Positions 48,284-60,991 of a DNA stretch of 64,000 nt are shown one piece after another. Origin of the DNA: Adineta steineri (taxonomy: Eukaryota > Rotifera > Eurotatoria > Adinetida > Adinetidae). How positions within the stretch are numbered: the first letter of the stretch is position 1; each line of letters opens with the position of its first letter. The stretch covers positions 1,452,210 to 1,516,209 of the forward strand of contig CAJNOI010000004.1 of assembly GCA_905250115.1 (NCBI GenBank), written 5' to 3'. The notes beneath the pieces were generated by a model. That model saw nothing but the letters and a program-made list of their open reading frames with translations. It searched no databases and was not told where the DNA came from. Position numbers and translations under genes: made by a program.

Positions 48284-49099
48284 ATGTCTCGCCGATTCAA
48301 TAGCACTATTATTTCAATATTTTTTGTTGTACTTTTGGCTTCATTAATGTCGAAAATAGATGCACAGGGTGGTTCATCAGCAACAACAACAATAGCCACC
48401 GTAGTTAATGGTACAACAACTATTACCAATGGTACAGTAACTACCGGTAATAGTACAACAACTACAGGCAATGGTACAACCACTACAGGCAATAGTACAA
48501 CAACAACGGGCAACAGTACAGTAACTACTGGCAATAGTACCACAACTACGGGTAATGGTACAGTAACTACAGGCAATAGTACCACAACTACAGGCAATAG
48601 TACAACAATTACAAGCAATAGTACGACAATTACGGGCAATGGTACAACAGCTATGGGCATTAGTACAACAACTATAGCCACCACAGTTAATGGTACAACA
48701 ACTATGACCAATAGTACAACAACTACAGGTAATGGTACAACAACTATTACCAATAGTACAACAATTACAAGCAATAGTACAACAACTACGGGCAATGGTA
48801 CAACCACAATGATTATGGGCACTACTACTGTCGTTATGAATACAGCCATGCCAATAACTACTACTGTCGTTATGAACACAACGATGCCAATAACTACTAC
48901 TGTCGTTATGAACACAACGATGCCAATGACTACAATGTCGTCCACTACATCTTCAACAACAACCACAACAACAACAACAACAACGACAACGACAAGTACT
49001 GGAACAACTGTAACACCACAACAAAGAAGTCATGGTAATAATCTATATTCAAGCAAAATACTTTCCATTTTTCTTTTTTCATTGTTTTTTATCTTTTAA
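48284..49099 (+). CDS. Mucin-like Thr-rich repeat protein, GPI-anchor-like
   Basis: A single coding exon of 271 residues. A signal peptide (MSRRFNSTIISIFFVVLLAS..) is cleaved near DAQ. Residues ~40-210 are degenerate 7-residue repeats of the form N-[SG]-T-T-T-T-G. Each unit provides an Asn-x-Thr N-glycosylation sequon and a run of Thr for O-glycans. Three TTTVVMNTTMPI-type units and a poly-Thr run follow. The end is a short hydrophobic tail (SKILSIFLFSLFFIF), a GPI-attachment-like signal. A surface or secreted mucin is likely. The minus-strand frame across it is a shadow of the repeat. Confidence 0.8.
   Translation: MSRRFNSTIISIFFVVLLASLMSKIDAQGGSSATTTIATVVNGTTTITNGTVTTGNSTTTTGNGTTTTGNSTTTTGNSTVTTGNSTTTTGNGTVTTGNSTTTTGNSTTITSNSTTITGNGTTAMGISTTTIATTVNGTTTMTNSTTTTGNGTTTITNSTTITSNSTTTTGNGTTTMIMGTTTVVMNTAMPITTTVVMNTTMPITTTVVMNTTMPMTTMSSTTSSTTTTTTTTTTTTTSTGTTVTPQQRSHGNNLYSSKILSIFLFSLFFIF
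48408..48804 (+). repeat. 21-bp coding tandem repeat array
   Basis: About eighteen imperfect 21-bp units (AATAGTACAACAACTACAGG type) in the mucin-like gene, with Asn-Ser/Asn-Gly alternation between units. A 45-bp unit (ACTACTACTGTCGTTATGAA type) is repeated three times just after, at about 48820-48930. Confidence 0.85.
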
Positions 49100-49696
49100 A
49101 TAATTATATATTTCTACATGTATATTGTCTATTAGTTTCTAAGATTGAGTTTCTTTTTTTTTTTTTGATGTAAATTATTAAATTTGAAAACATATAAGTA
49201 ATAAATAGACAACAAAAACAACGAGCAAACAAACAAATCGATTCAAAGTATCGAAACGAAAGAAAAAAAAAACACAAATATAAAGATAGATAAATACGAA
49301 ATCAGTCAAACGCTACCACTGCACAAGAAAAGAAAAAAAAAAGCATTTTTGATTTATTTTGCAATAGAACACAAATATGTATATGTATATCGATTATTTG
49401 TTTCTCTATAGTAAAATTTTCTTTCTTCGCTCGTCTGTTATACAGAAAAAAAAACAACAAATAGTATAAATTGACAAACAAACATAAAGAAAAGCAAAAA
49501 AAACATATGTTTTATGTTTATCCCTGACGAAATAAATTGGCAATATGGAAGGTAGACAAAACAAAAAGAAAAGACAAATTGAGTTTTATTCAAGTATATC
49601 ACTGTTGTTGATCGCTTGCTACAGGTGCCTATTTGATACAAAAGAAATGAATTTATTTAGAATTAAAAAAAGATTTTTTTTTTGTTTCATTTTTTA
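49100..49696. other. Intergenic, 3' UTRs of convergent genes
   Basis: A-rich DNA between the mucin-like gene and the dystrobrevin 3' end. The short frames (49438-49641 minus, 49545-49904 plus) do not carry domains; the latter overlaps the last dystrobrevin exon in antisense. Confidence 0.55.
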
Positions 49697-52600
49697 TTAT
49701 ACTTTTCGTTTTGTTGCTGATAAATTAAACGAATTCATTGCTCGAATACCTCCAGTAGCATCATCATCATCAGTTGTTCTCAAAAGATCATCATCTGTAG
49801 TTCGTTCTTCATGTCTTTCATCATCATCATCATCGTCATCATCTGATGTTAAAAGTGATTCTTCATCTGTTCGACTTCCACTATCATTTCCAATAATATC
49901 ATGATGATGATTATTATTTCCATTAGTAGTATTTGAAGATTTTCTAAGAATAAAATATTAGATAAATAGTTTTTTTTTAATTTGTTCATAATGCTAATCT
50001 CTTACGGATGTTGTTGTTGTTGTTCATTATGATTTGCTTTAATTTCGTTTATAATATTCGATTCATTTTTATTTGGTATATCAGGCACGTTTTCGACTGC
50101 TGCTGGAAGGGATTCGGTACTTTCTATAAAAAAAATTATCAATAATTATATGATCAATAGCAAGATTTAATTCAGTACCAGTATTTAATTGTTGAACAAG
50201 TGATGACATAGCTGATGTTAATGAATCAGCAGCTATGAGCAGATCAGTTCGTAGAGATTTTGTATGTTGACTTATTGATGGTGATTCACTGACGTTGGTT
50301 TCTTAAATAATAATATAATATCGATTAAGATTTTAGTAAAGAAAAAAAAGAGAGTAAAGTAAATCGATCTGTTTTATTTTTTGAATCTATGCTAAAAATG
50401 AAATATAATAATATACCGATAGATGTTAATTGATCATGAAGTGGTGTTGGTGGTGTTGAATAACTTCGAAATGAAACATTAGTATTACTTTTTCTTGTAT
50501 TATTTGAAGTATTTGCATGTGTATGATAAACCATTCGTGACGGTGAAACACTTAAACGACCATGTGGACTCGTTGTTGTTGATCGTTGTTGTGAATGAGG
50601 TGAATAACGTAAAATTTTACCAAGTGTATCTAATTGTGTTGTTAATTCTTCTCTACTTAGTTGTAAATGATCAATACGTGATTCTAATTGAAGTTTACGT
50701 GATAATAATGTTTGTAATTCATGTTCTAAATATGGATTTGTTTCTGTTGACCCCGCACGTCTCATTTGATGGATACGATTACGTGTTGGTTGCGATTGTT
50801 GATAGTGATGATAAGACGATGATTCATGACGAGGACTTGAGCGTTGATGTGGCAATGTTTGAGCATAGCGTTGTTCAAGTCTATTCATTGATGATGAAAG
50901 ACCAGGAGATGAAGGATAAAGACCAGTTGTATTAGCATCCGTATCACTATAGGCATGAAATTCATTTTGTAAACTTGAATTAGCATAATCAAGTGAATTA
51001 CGACGTTTAAGTTGAGCACGTAGTGTATTAATTTCACGAAGAATACGTCTACAAAAGATAAGTTTAGTTTATAGAAAACATGTCAATCAAAAGATTCAAG
51101 ATTGAAATAATAACTAATAGAGATATTTTTGAATTAAAAAGTAAAAGAAAACCTATATATGATAAAAACCATTGTTTATATTTGTTTTGTTCTAATTAAT
51201 TTTCATGAATAGAAATGTTCTATTAGGACATCATTGTTTATTAAATGTTTTGTATGAATAATATACAGATAATTCTCTATAGATTTTCTTATAATCGCAT
51301 GAGTAAATCTATCATTCAATAAAATTAGTTATCTATCCTTTTTGTTTTATTCCTATGAGTAATTTCTTTCTTTTATAGTAAGTGAAATATATATTTGTCG
51401 AGTATTTATTTTTACCTATTTTTTGCTTCAAGTTTCGAAATAATTAAACGTTTTTCTGCACTTTGATGATCCATTTGCATTGATCGAATTGATGACATAG
51501 GTACCATAGTTGATGGTGTTGTTGTCATTGTTCTTGGATAATATTGATTATTCATTTGTAAATTCATTGGACATGATGGAAATCTTATTGGTGGTTGAAT
51601 TCCACTTGGATTTTGTTTTTGTTTATCATCAATTGATGCTAATTGTTGTGCATATAATGCAATTTGTATATGTTCATCCATATCAGATTGATTACTATTT
51701 TCATCCATTTTTCGAATAGTATTTTTTGTCATTGTTAACGTTCGTTGTTCATCGATATGCATCGGTTTTGGTGTATTAAGTCGGACAAGTTGTGGTGATG
51801 AACATGAAGATATCTGTTCTTTTTCCATCATCAATGGACTTGATGGTGATGATATTGATCCAGGTGTTTGTTGTGATTGATATTGTTGTGTTTGTTGTGA
51901 TTGTGATTGTGGTGGATGTCTTTTTATACTATTATTTCGACATTTCCATGAAAAAAATCGTGGTGATGTTGATGTTGATGATGAAACTATGTTTGAACGA
52001 CGTTCTTCACTTTTTGGCATACATTGAAATGATCTATTAGGAAGAAAACAAGAAGATCAAATAAAACAAATTTACTATTTGAAGGAGAGACGTAGAATGA
52101 ATGAATAAGTTCAAAAAAAAAAGATTATTTACTTATTCAATTTATAATCAAGGGTGTAAAAATTTTTACCAATCTATATAGTATTTTTGCGCTCTACAAT
52201 GAAATATTTCCAAGACAAAAATTTTTTCTTTGTAAAAGTCAATTTTAACTTCTCAAAGGTACATATACTGGTCTGTTATTCATTTTTGTTCTTGAAAATC
52301 ATAGAAATAATATTATCTTCGCAATGCATGTGCAAAAAAAACAGAATAATCTTTATATTCTATTGTGTTAATAACCATAATAAATCTAATTCTTTCATAA
52401 AAATGAAGTATATTGTAAAAGTGTTACATAACCAAATAATACGTTAAAGAATTCATTATAAGAAAAAAACGTTTTCATTTTGAAAATTACTATATAAATC
52501 CGGATTTATTTTAACGGAAATGTTTTCCGGATCAAATACTATTTTTTTTACATGTCATATAATGAATGAAAATGGAATGAGAAAAATAGAGATATAAATC

Positions 52601-55133
52601 ATGACATAGTTATAATACACGTTGATTTGTTCTTCTGATTCTTTCGATTATCATTACGTAACGAGAAAACATAGATTACATTGAAGTATATATGATATAT
52701 TAATCATATATAACACGCTGAGCGTTGATAGAATAAAAATCAAACATGCAATATTATTTTATTACATATATAAATATAAGATTTAATTAGTTGAGTACTC
52801 TTATATCTGATGTTTTTAGGGTTATATGGACTATTGTATTTATTATGCGTATCTAGTTCTTGCTCGAGGCATGAGCGTAGATGTTAAAGTGTTATTTTAA
52901 GTTTTCTGACTCTAAAAGGCTTCCGGTAAATTTTTAACCAGTTCCGTCCGTTTTCTTAGAGAATAGTATATCGGCCAATCAGGCAACGGCTGTCTTTCAA
53001 TGTATGAACTAAAAACAGATCAAATGCCTAGAAGATAAATATAGAAAAAAAAGAGAGAATAAAATCAATGTTCTCATGAGATTCAATCTCAATCGCAATA
53101 TAATATGAATTGATTTCAATCTAATTTATTACAATATCTTTATTCTATCATAATAATTAAGCGATTACTAAATTTTTTTCTCAGTTAATTCATAAAATTC
53201 TTACTGTAAGTTGCATGGAAAAATATATATATATCATCGTTCTCTTTGATGTAGTTCAACATTTTTATGATTAACTAAAGTATTTCTCTCGTTTCATATC
53301 TATTGTTAAAAAACAGCAAACTATATTAGACGTAAGTGAAGAAAAAGGGAAATTGAATTATATAGTTAGAATGATCAGAAAAGAAAGCGACAGATTTAAA
53401 ATATTTTCCTAATAATATTATCATCATACCTTCGAATTGATTGTCGAAATTCTTTAACAGGTGATGTAAAAAATGTATATTCTTTCATTTCATGTGTTGG
53501 TAAATGTTGATCAGATACTCTTCCACGCCAAAAACAATCTTGACATAATTGATATGTTCGATCATGACATTGTTGACATTTATATCGAAAACCAGAAAAT
53601 GATGCACGTTGACAAGCTGAACATTTAACACGATGAATAACTTTAAAAAAAACAAGACATGATTTTTTCTTTATTCAAAAAAAAATAATAATAATTTACC
53701 ATTTTCAACGCTAATTAAACGATGAAATATAATAAGCCATTGTAAACAATTTGGTGTTGTATCATTATAAATTAAAGTATCAAGAAATTCATTGAGATTA
53801 ATTGAAGTTACTGATAGATGTGAAAACATTAATTGAGCATTATTTGAACGATATGTTGAATATGATATTTCTTGTAAGGCATATGGTAATGCAAGTATTT
53901 CATGTAAAAGTTCATCAATTTGTATATATGTTAATGTCGTAGATGATGATGGTAAATAAGATGTAAATAAATGACGCATTTTATCAACTAATTTACCTGT
54001 ACATAAAAGTACAAGAACAACACGAAATGAATTAAAACGTATAGAAAAATTATTTGCTGATTCATTAGTATTATAAACATATAAAAACCAAGCAATAGCT
54101 GAATGAACACAATTTTCAATATGTAAAATTTGTTGTGATGATGGTAAACGTTTATTTAAATTTGTATAAATTGATGTTAAAAATGTTGTTAAACGATTTA
54201 TTGAAAGATATTGATCATTATTGGGTAATGTAGATTGAATAGGTGTTGGTGTACGACGATTTGTTGGTGATAAACTATTTGAACTTAATTCGGATGATGG
54301 CCATGTTAAACATTCTCGAAGGGATTCAATTACATTTAATAAATCAAGAAGATGAACTAAAAATAAATAATTTGTATTAATATTGAATTTATTTATTTCG
54401 TTTTCGAAATTCATCTAACTAATAATAAATACATTTGAATAATAGATTATTACTTATGTAATTTTGTTTTTTTAAGTGTTATGAGTTTTATCAATCATAT
54501 GCTTCATTAAATAATCAAAGTGTTGAAACTCACAGGCAGTAATATTCTTTCCAGATATATGAACATTTGTGCATTTATGCTGAAATTAATTGATCATATC
54601 ATCCTCGTTATTTTTTGTCAAGATTTTCATAGAAATTAATCATGGTCTTAATAAAATACTATAGACTATATCAGAAAATCAAGAGATTAACATCAGAAAC
54701 GATTAAACAGAATTCGAACATCTCGATAATATTTTCGTATTCAAAATTCTTTTGTAATCTATCGATATGGAGGAGAAGAAGAAAAAAGAAACCGAAGTGA
54801 TAATTATACAATATTATGTAAATATTTTCTTTTCATTATTATTCTAATATACAATTTTTGTTTTTAATACGATTCATATTGATTAAATATCATATAAATG
54901 ATTCATATATACTTATTTAAATTTAAGTAAACTTACAGTTTAGCTTCTTTTGAATGAAACGTAATTTACATGCCGTTCGATATGTAGAAAAACGAATAAT
55001 ATCAAAATTTTGAGCACCTATAATATAAACAAATAGTTTATAAAATTTTCATAATAAATATTTTTTAAAAAAAAAGTAACATACGTAGCTCCATTTGTAA
55101 TTGTTGTAGTTCATTGTTGAAGCTTGTATTCAT
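49697..55133 (-). CDS. Dyb: Dystrobrevin (dystrophin-glycoprotein complex)
   Basis: Nine exons (55085-55133, 54937-55017, 53700-54356, 53430-53640, 51416-52033, 50417-51048, 50179-50301, 50006-50123, 49697-49943) give 911 residues. Dystrobrevin binds dystrophin and syntrophin under the plasma membrane of muscle and neurons. Blocks: [19 protein letters not shown] and [13 protein letters not shown] opening the EF-hand-like region (to ~262), [19 protein letters not shown], then the ZZ finger with C269, C272, C284, C287, C295, C298, H308 and H312. A Gln/Ser-rich segment precedes two coiled coils ([33 protein letters not shown]) and the conserved [24 protein letters not shown]. An Asp/Glu-rich tail ends it. 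It is longer than vertebrate dystrobrevins because of low-complexity linkers. Intron 4 is 1396 bp. Confidence 0.95.
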
Positions 55134-58100
55134 CGTCACGTCCAATCCTCTGGACGGGCAAGCTTCGCAATCGGATGGCTAGTCTGAAAGAAGAAAAAAA
55201 AACGAAAAAATTCGGGGAATATTCTTGATTTTTAATTCAAAAAACACAACATTGTATATACGATGATACATAGTAAGAACAGATTATGAACAAAAGAACG
55301 ATATAAAAAAGAACGGTAACCGGAAGGCAAAAGAGGGCACACATATCGATTGGTTAATTTTATTTACAATGTGACCTCGAATAAGCAAGATGCCGCTGGT
55401 TGATAGTAGATTAAACTTATTAATTAGAAAAATAACCTTTACGCTTGTCAGAGCTAGTTACATTTTATTCATATTAATGTCGTCTTTTCTTAATCAATGC
55501 ATATATGCAAGATGTATTTCATACGAAGGAATTCTATTCAAAATAATATACATATTTGATGTACTTACATTTTATTATGCAAAACAATTGACTTGCTTTA
55601 ATAGATATATATATATATAGAATCTTTTTCTTCGGTTTATCTTTTGATTAGATATATGTCTACTGATACTTAGTTGCAATTAAATATGATATATATCATT
55701 GAGATTTTGTTTTTCTAAGTTCTGCTTCTATATGAAATGATATCCTACATACGCCTCCAATCATTTCTTCTGTTGATTATATTATATTCTATATCAACAA
55801 GGGGTAGAACGTCAAATGTCTCAGCTTATGTGTCGTCTTATTTGTAAATGTTATAGAGACGTAAAAGAGAAGAAAAACAATTGTAGCAAGGTTATTTCAA
55901 TGTTTTTATTACGTCATGTAGATTACCTTGCAATCAAATTATTCTTAAATGTTTCTCATTTCTAATATTCTTCATTCAACATATTTAAGTCAGATTTCAA
56001 AATAAGAATAATTAATTTTTAATTACAGAAAGTGTTTCTTTCAATATATATATATATATATAATCTATTCTATTTTACATAATTAACAATCGAATAATTT
56101 ATTCTTCGTAGTTTTTATTCATGATACTGTGAGATAACATATCAGATTTTATATGGTTGATATATCCTAAGGTAAAATCATGTTATCTCATCGTTCGTCT
56201 GGAAATTTATTTTTGTACTTCATGAGTTGTAAGTGCATTGCGGTACTTTGATATTTGAAATTGCTAAAAGTAAATAATTGTTTTCATATTCATTACATGA
56301 TTCGATAAGATTTGTTTTTTTTGTAATTTCAACTTGATACCTCTCATAAATAAATTGGAATTTTTATCAGCTAATACGATTGTTTAATGTGAAGAGCATT
56401 ATTACTTCTTTTAAACAACATCTTATCTTGAAAGAATGTCTTATTCAATACAAGCAATTATTCATCTTTTTGAATTGTATAACTTTATGTTCTTTATTGT
56501 CTTTCAATTATAATTATTATATAATAGTCTTCACACGGTATTTTAAAGGATTCATCAGAAGAACTAAATTAATATTTAGATGTAAGATAGGTCATCAATT
56601 TGGAAAGAAAAATGTAGAGAAACCTCACAATTATAAAGTACAAAAGATTTAAGTAAAGAAATTATGTGCAGATTTTTCACTTCTATAGAAAAAGAAAGTT
56701 AATGGATACTTATATTGAGAATCGTACTGAACTTTTTATTAATTGAATAATTACAGAATCTTTTCTTAGTTCAGTCATTAAAAAAAATTAACTATTGAAA
56801 TATATTATAATAAATTTGATGTTTATGTCTATGTACAAGTTTTATATCATTTTGGATTAATAATTCGTAATTAAATACAATAAAGTACATCTTCATTTCA
56901 CATACTTTCTTTAGATAAGCTTTTATGTAAATTTTTGTTAAAAGATAGTTCCTAGAATGACTATTGCATGATTAATTTACTCTTATCAGAAAGGTATATT
57001 TCTAAGAATTGATGAAAGGCAACGGAATTCACACAATGATAAATCTAATGCATATTCGCCTTTTTTTATTAAAAGAGCTAGAAGCACGACAAGTATATAT
57101 AAATTACATTAGAATAAAAATGAATGAAATTTTTATGATAGACATACATTCATTCTATTGTTTGTAACCATAATTTTTCTTTAAGTCAAAGAAATCGATT
57201 AAAGAAAAAAGTGCGTATAACTGATGTATTAACATTAGACTGAATAGATACTATTGAACGTAAGACTATATCAAGTTATGGTTTCAAACAAACTCATTTT
57301 TACATACAGTAATATACATACACATACTTTTCCTTGTCTCATTCATTTGTTCGATAATCTATAACTATCTACCATTATTGTTTAGTTCAATATTTCTATC
57401 TAGTATATGAATTACAACTATCAAATATAACCTTCAAAGTATGTATCATTATATTGACATAATAGGTGTATCATATGTTTTAACCGAAAGCTATATTAGT
57501 GTTTTTCTTTGTAAAACAAAACCATAATTGAAGGACACATTTGTTTAGTTCTTATTTCAATCAAAATAATTATGAAAGTATACGCATATGTATCAATTCA
57601 TATCAATACTATTTTGTAATTCTTACATGAAACTATATTCCTATGATTAGCTGTATAAATAATATTGTGAAATGATAGTCATAAGTAGAATAACTCTTTT
57701 AAATTCAGATTAGTAAATATCTGAGTTTCTTTTATATAGTTCATGAAATTTGAGAAAGTGTAATTTAATACATAATATAACAATAAAATGATTTCTAATT
57801 TATAGATCATTATTCTCTTTTTACATAAAGAGTTTGACTTATTGTAACTCACACTAAAAACTAGTATTAATATATTTTAATTAAAACGTTCAATCTACTT
57901 GCATATTTATTCTTATTTCCATATTATAATTGAAAAAAAGCTCATTCTTTTCTATTAAACAACAATTTAATGCTTAAATGACTCCTTTTTTTTATAGATG
58001 TAATCAGTTGACTTTTCTTTATTTCATTCAATATTGCATGAATGTTTCATCTATCTAAATGCTAGTTGTTTTTTTTTATTTCAATGATTTTTATGATATT

Positions 58101-58631
58101 TTCATATAATCATTATCAACAATTGTTTTGTAGGAATCACAAAAAAAAAATAGAATAAAAAATAACGTACGAATAATCATATACCATGTATGATAGACAC
58201 ACAGGATTATGAAACCATACAGAAAAAAGAAAAAGAATATTTTGTATATCATGGATCAAGTACTTTCTATATGTGTTGCTATAAAATACTAAGCAAAGAA
58301 AAAAGCATTGATATTGAAAGATGATTATATTTCAAAATATGTATTTATTCTTGAGTTTGGTTTTATCTAACTGTTTGTTTTCTTTACTATGAAAAATAAG
58401 ATATCGATAGACTAGTAAATCAAGCTATAGAAGTTAGTAAAGATTAAATTATTATTTTGTTTAAATAATAATCTAATCTAAATATTTTCTGAACAAACAG
58501 GAAAAAAAACTCCGCTTTTCTTGATATTTTTCTTTGTTTTTAACGTTGTCTATTTTATGAAATAGTTGAAATTTATGGATATCGAATATTTTGAGTAATA
58601 TTTCACATCTATCGTATCGACACTGATACCA
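55134..58631. other. Dystrobrevin upstream region and intergenic DNA
   Basis: A minus-strand acceptor-like CTTTCAG at about 55184-55190 would begin the 5' UTR exon of dystrobrevin. The rest has no convincing gene; the plus frames at 55390-55620 and 56380-56652 lack domains. A TA run lies at about 56047-56062. Confidence 0.5.
56130..56190. repeat. Short inverted repeat (hairpin)
   Basis: Perfect 11-bp arms TGAGATAACAT (56130-56140) and ATGTTATCTCA (56180-56190) flank about 39 bases that show further partial complementarity (GATTTTA / TAAAATC). Possibly a very short MITE remnant. Confidence 0.6.
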
Positions 58632-59317
58632 GAAAAAGGCGCCTATAAGTTTCGCAGTAAAATTTGACCCAAGAACAAGACATATGTAGGTTTGTAGAGA
58701 AAATCTTTCTCTGTCGAATGGTATGTTTATTATCGAATTCTTTTGTGTACCAAAAAACTGATTTTTGGCTTGAAGTCAAGCCAATCAAAGACCTGCATTG
58801 ATATCGACGTGGGAGTCAACTAAATTTCTTGCCTATAATTCACTTTTTACATTAATGTTTTTTAGATGAGGATTTTGTTCTCCGATATTTTCTCTGCAAA
58901 CCGATGTATTCTGAGGATCCAATCGATGTTTTATTGAGGTCAACAGGCACAACAAAAAGTTGAAGTCATATTTGACTCCGATTTTTTGTGACTTCGACGT
59001 TCTTTTGTGTATCTGAATCTCGATCAAACATCGATTGGATCCTCAAAATACATCAGTTTGTAGAGAAAATATCAGAGAACAAAACCTTCATTTCAAAAAT
59101 AGTTTTAATATAAAAAATTAATTATAGCCAAAAAATTTAGTTAATTCCGACGCCGATATCGATGCAGATCTCTAATTGGCTTAATTTAAAGCCAAAAATC
59201 AATTTTTTTGGTACATAATAAAGTTCGATAATAAATATACCATTCGATAGAGAAAGATTTTCTCTACAAACCTACATAAGCCTCGTTCCTAGGTCATAAT
59301 CGTATCGTCGCCTTTGT
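58632..59317. mobile_element. Foldback (MITE-like) element, ~0.68 kb imperfect palindrome
   Basis: The right half is the imperfect reverse complement of the left half from end to end. For example, TATGTAGGTTTGTAGAGAAA near 58684 mirrors TTTCTCTACAAACCTACATA near 59277, and AGGATCCAATCGATGTTT (58914) mirrors AAACATCGATTGGATCCT (59025). The centre is near 58975. The outermost clear match is AAAGGCG / CGCCTTT. No transposase frame is inside; the minus frame at 58833-59027 is a by-product of the palindrome. A non-autonomous DNA transposon or a foldback duplication is likely. Clear target-site duplications were not found. Confidence 0.8.
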
Positions 59318-60786
59318 TTGACACTATTTTTTATCATTAGGTTTATAGAAAAGAAAGAGAACTAAGTGGATTTATCATTAAAGAAAAGGAAAGAAAAAAC
59401 AATAGTTGAATTAGAAATGACTTTTATTGATAGCCCATGTTATCAAAATCGGGGGAAAATCGATGAATTAATCGCGATTTGATTGACGATTATTTTCCGA
59501 ATAATCGCAAAAAAATCGTCCGAAGTGACAATTATTTTTGGATGAAAATATAGTGACAGCATTTCAATAGGCTAGATAATTTAGCATCATTTTATACTGC
59601 ACTATCCATGCCACCAAAAATCCCGACAAAATAAGCATTTCTTACTGGCGATTTTGAAGACATGGGAGGTTTGAGATCAATCGTTATTATGAAAAGAAGT
59701 AAGCCTAATATAATGAGTCAGAAATTTAACATAATAGTTCTAGAAGAATTTCTAAAGTTCTGTAAAAATCAATATGAAGGTTTTAGTTGATCAAATAATC
59801 ATAGATACCCTGTTATTTCCTACACTAAATCTTATACGATAAACTTACCGAATGAAGGACTAAATGACTTTTTTTTTCTAAAGCATTTATTGATTGTTAT
59901 AAAACTGGTATGTATGCATGTACTGAGAGATTGTATTCGATTTATTGGTATATTTTAATAAAACATTACAAGTCTAGATTCTAAGAACTGCTAAATGATT
60001 AATAATGAGCGTATTCGCATGGCAAAATGGTAATGAAGGTAAATACATAAAATCATTATTTAGGCTCGATATGAAAACTCTTCTTTCTAAGTCACGATCG
60101 CTCACGTATGTTCGATCTCATTTTTACATTAAAATAGATAATAATTCTGATTTTAAACGGCTTTTACAAGTTATAATTAATGAATTTTAGGCTGTGTCAT
60201 AATTTCGATATCAGAAAATATGTTATAAATGAGTTAATCGAATGAGATATTATATAAGACAGAGAGTGAAATATCTTGAGAAAAATTTCTTAGAGCATCG
60301 TTTCGTGAAATACAAAAGATTTTTCTACAAAAAAGAATTAGTTGATCTTTGACACAAGATATAATAGTATTCGAAAAGCAGCTTTAGTAATAACTTAGTA
60401 TTTTATAAAAAATTAACCTATGTACAACAAAAGTACTGAATTTAAATATGTCATTATTCTCAGTTGAGTTTTAACAATGTTTGTTCTGTATGTAGATGAT
60501 ACTAGAACAATATATAGGCAAAAATAAACATTTATGAATATAACTAATCAGGTTGTAGCTTTGATCACCATCATCAAATATGAGCTGACAGAAAATAGAA
60601 ACTCATTTATTACTATTATTTGACATATGTGTTTTTAATATAACAAGAGGTATCAAATCTTCTGAGAACTGGAAAAAACGTTAGCAGAGAAAATTATTCC
60701 AATCTTTCTCGCATCTTATTAATATGTTGGAAAAATAAATGAAGACAAAATGAATTGTAAAATTCATGTCATATCATTTTGTATGC
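59318..60786. other. Intergenic, no gene seen
   Basis: A+T-rich DNA. The stretch 59430-59700 is richer in G+C and CG dinucleotides (many ATCG words), and may be an old repeat copy, but no frame is open through it. The frame at 60005-60190 has no domain. Confidence 0.45.
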
Positions 60787-60901
60787 CCGTGTAACCGGCT
60801 GTTGCAATGTCAAATACTTTTTTTCATCATGACGCATTATAATGAAAAAAGTACATTATAATGACAATGAGGAAATGATAGTGCAACAACCGGCCACACG
60901 G
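60787..60901. mobile_element. Small MITE-like element with terminal inverted repeats
   Basis: Ends CCGTGTAACCGGCTGTTGCA (60787) and TGCAACAACCGGCCACACGG (ending 60901) are inverted with 3 mismatches in 20. The 115-bp unit also contains two copies of the palindrome CATTATAATG. It lies about 90 bp upstream of the methyltransferase gene. Confidence 0.65.
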
Positions 60902-60991
60902 TTTATTTAAAGCAATAACTACATATTTTAGAGTATACATTTTTCATTTCTATAGGTTTTAGTTAAACGTATACACTCTGATTTACTATTA

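Noticed and set aside
48253-48966. 237-codon minus frame, Val/Leu-rich
   Set aside because: Antisense shadow of the Thr-rich repeat (ACA/ACT read backwards as Val/Leu codons).
58833-59027. 64-codon minus frame
   Set aside because: It lies across the centre of the foldback element and is explained by the palindrome.
59430-59700. Possible transposase remnant in a CG-richer patch
   Set aside because: All frames are broken by stops and no transposase motif could be recognised; the composition alone is not enough.
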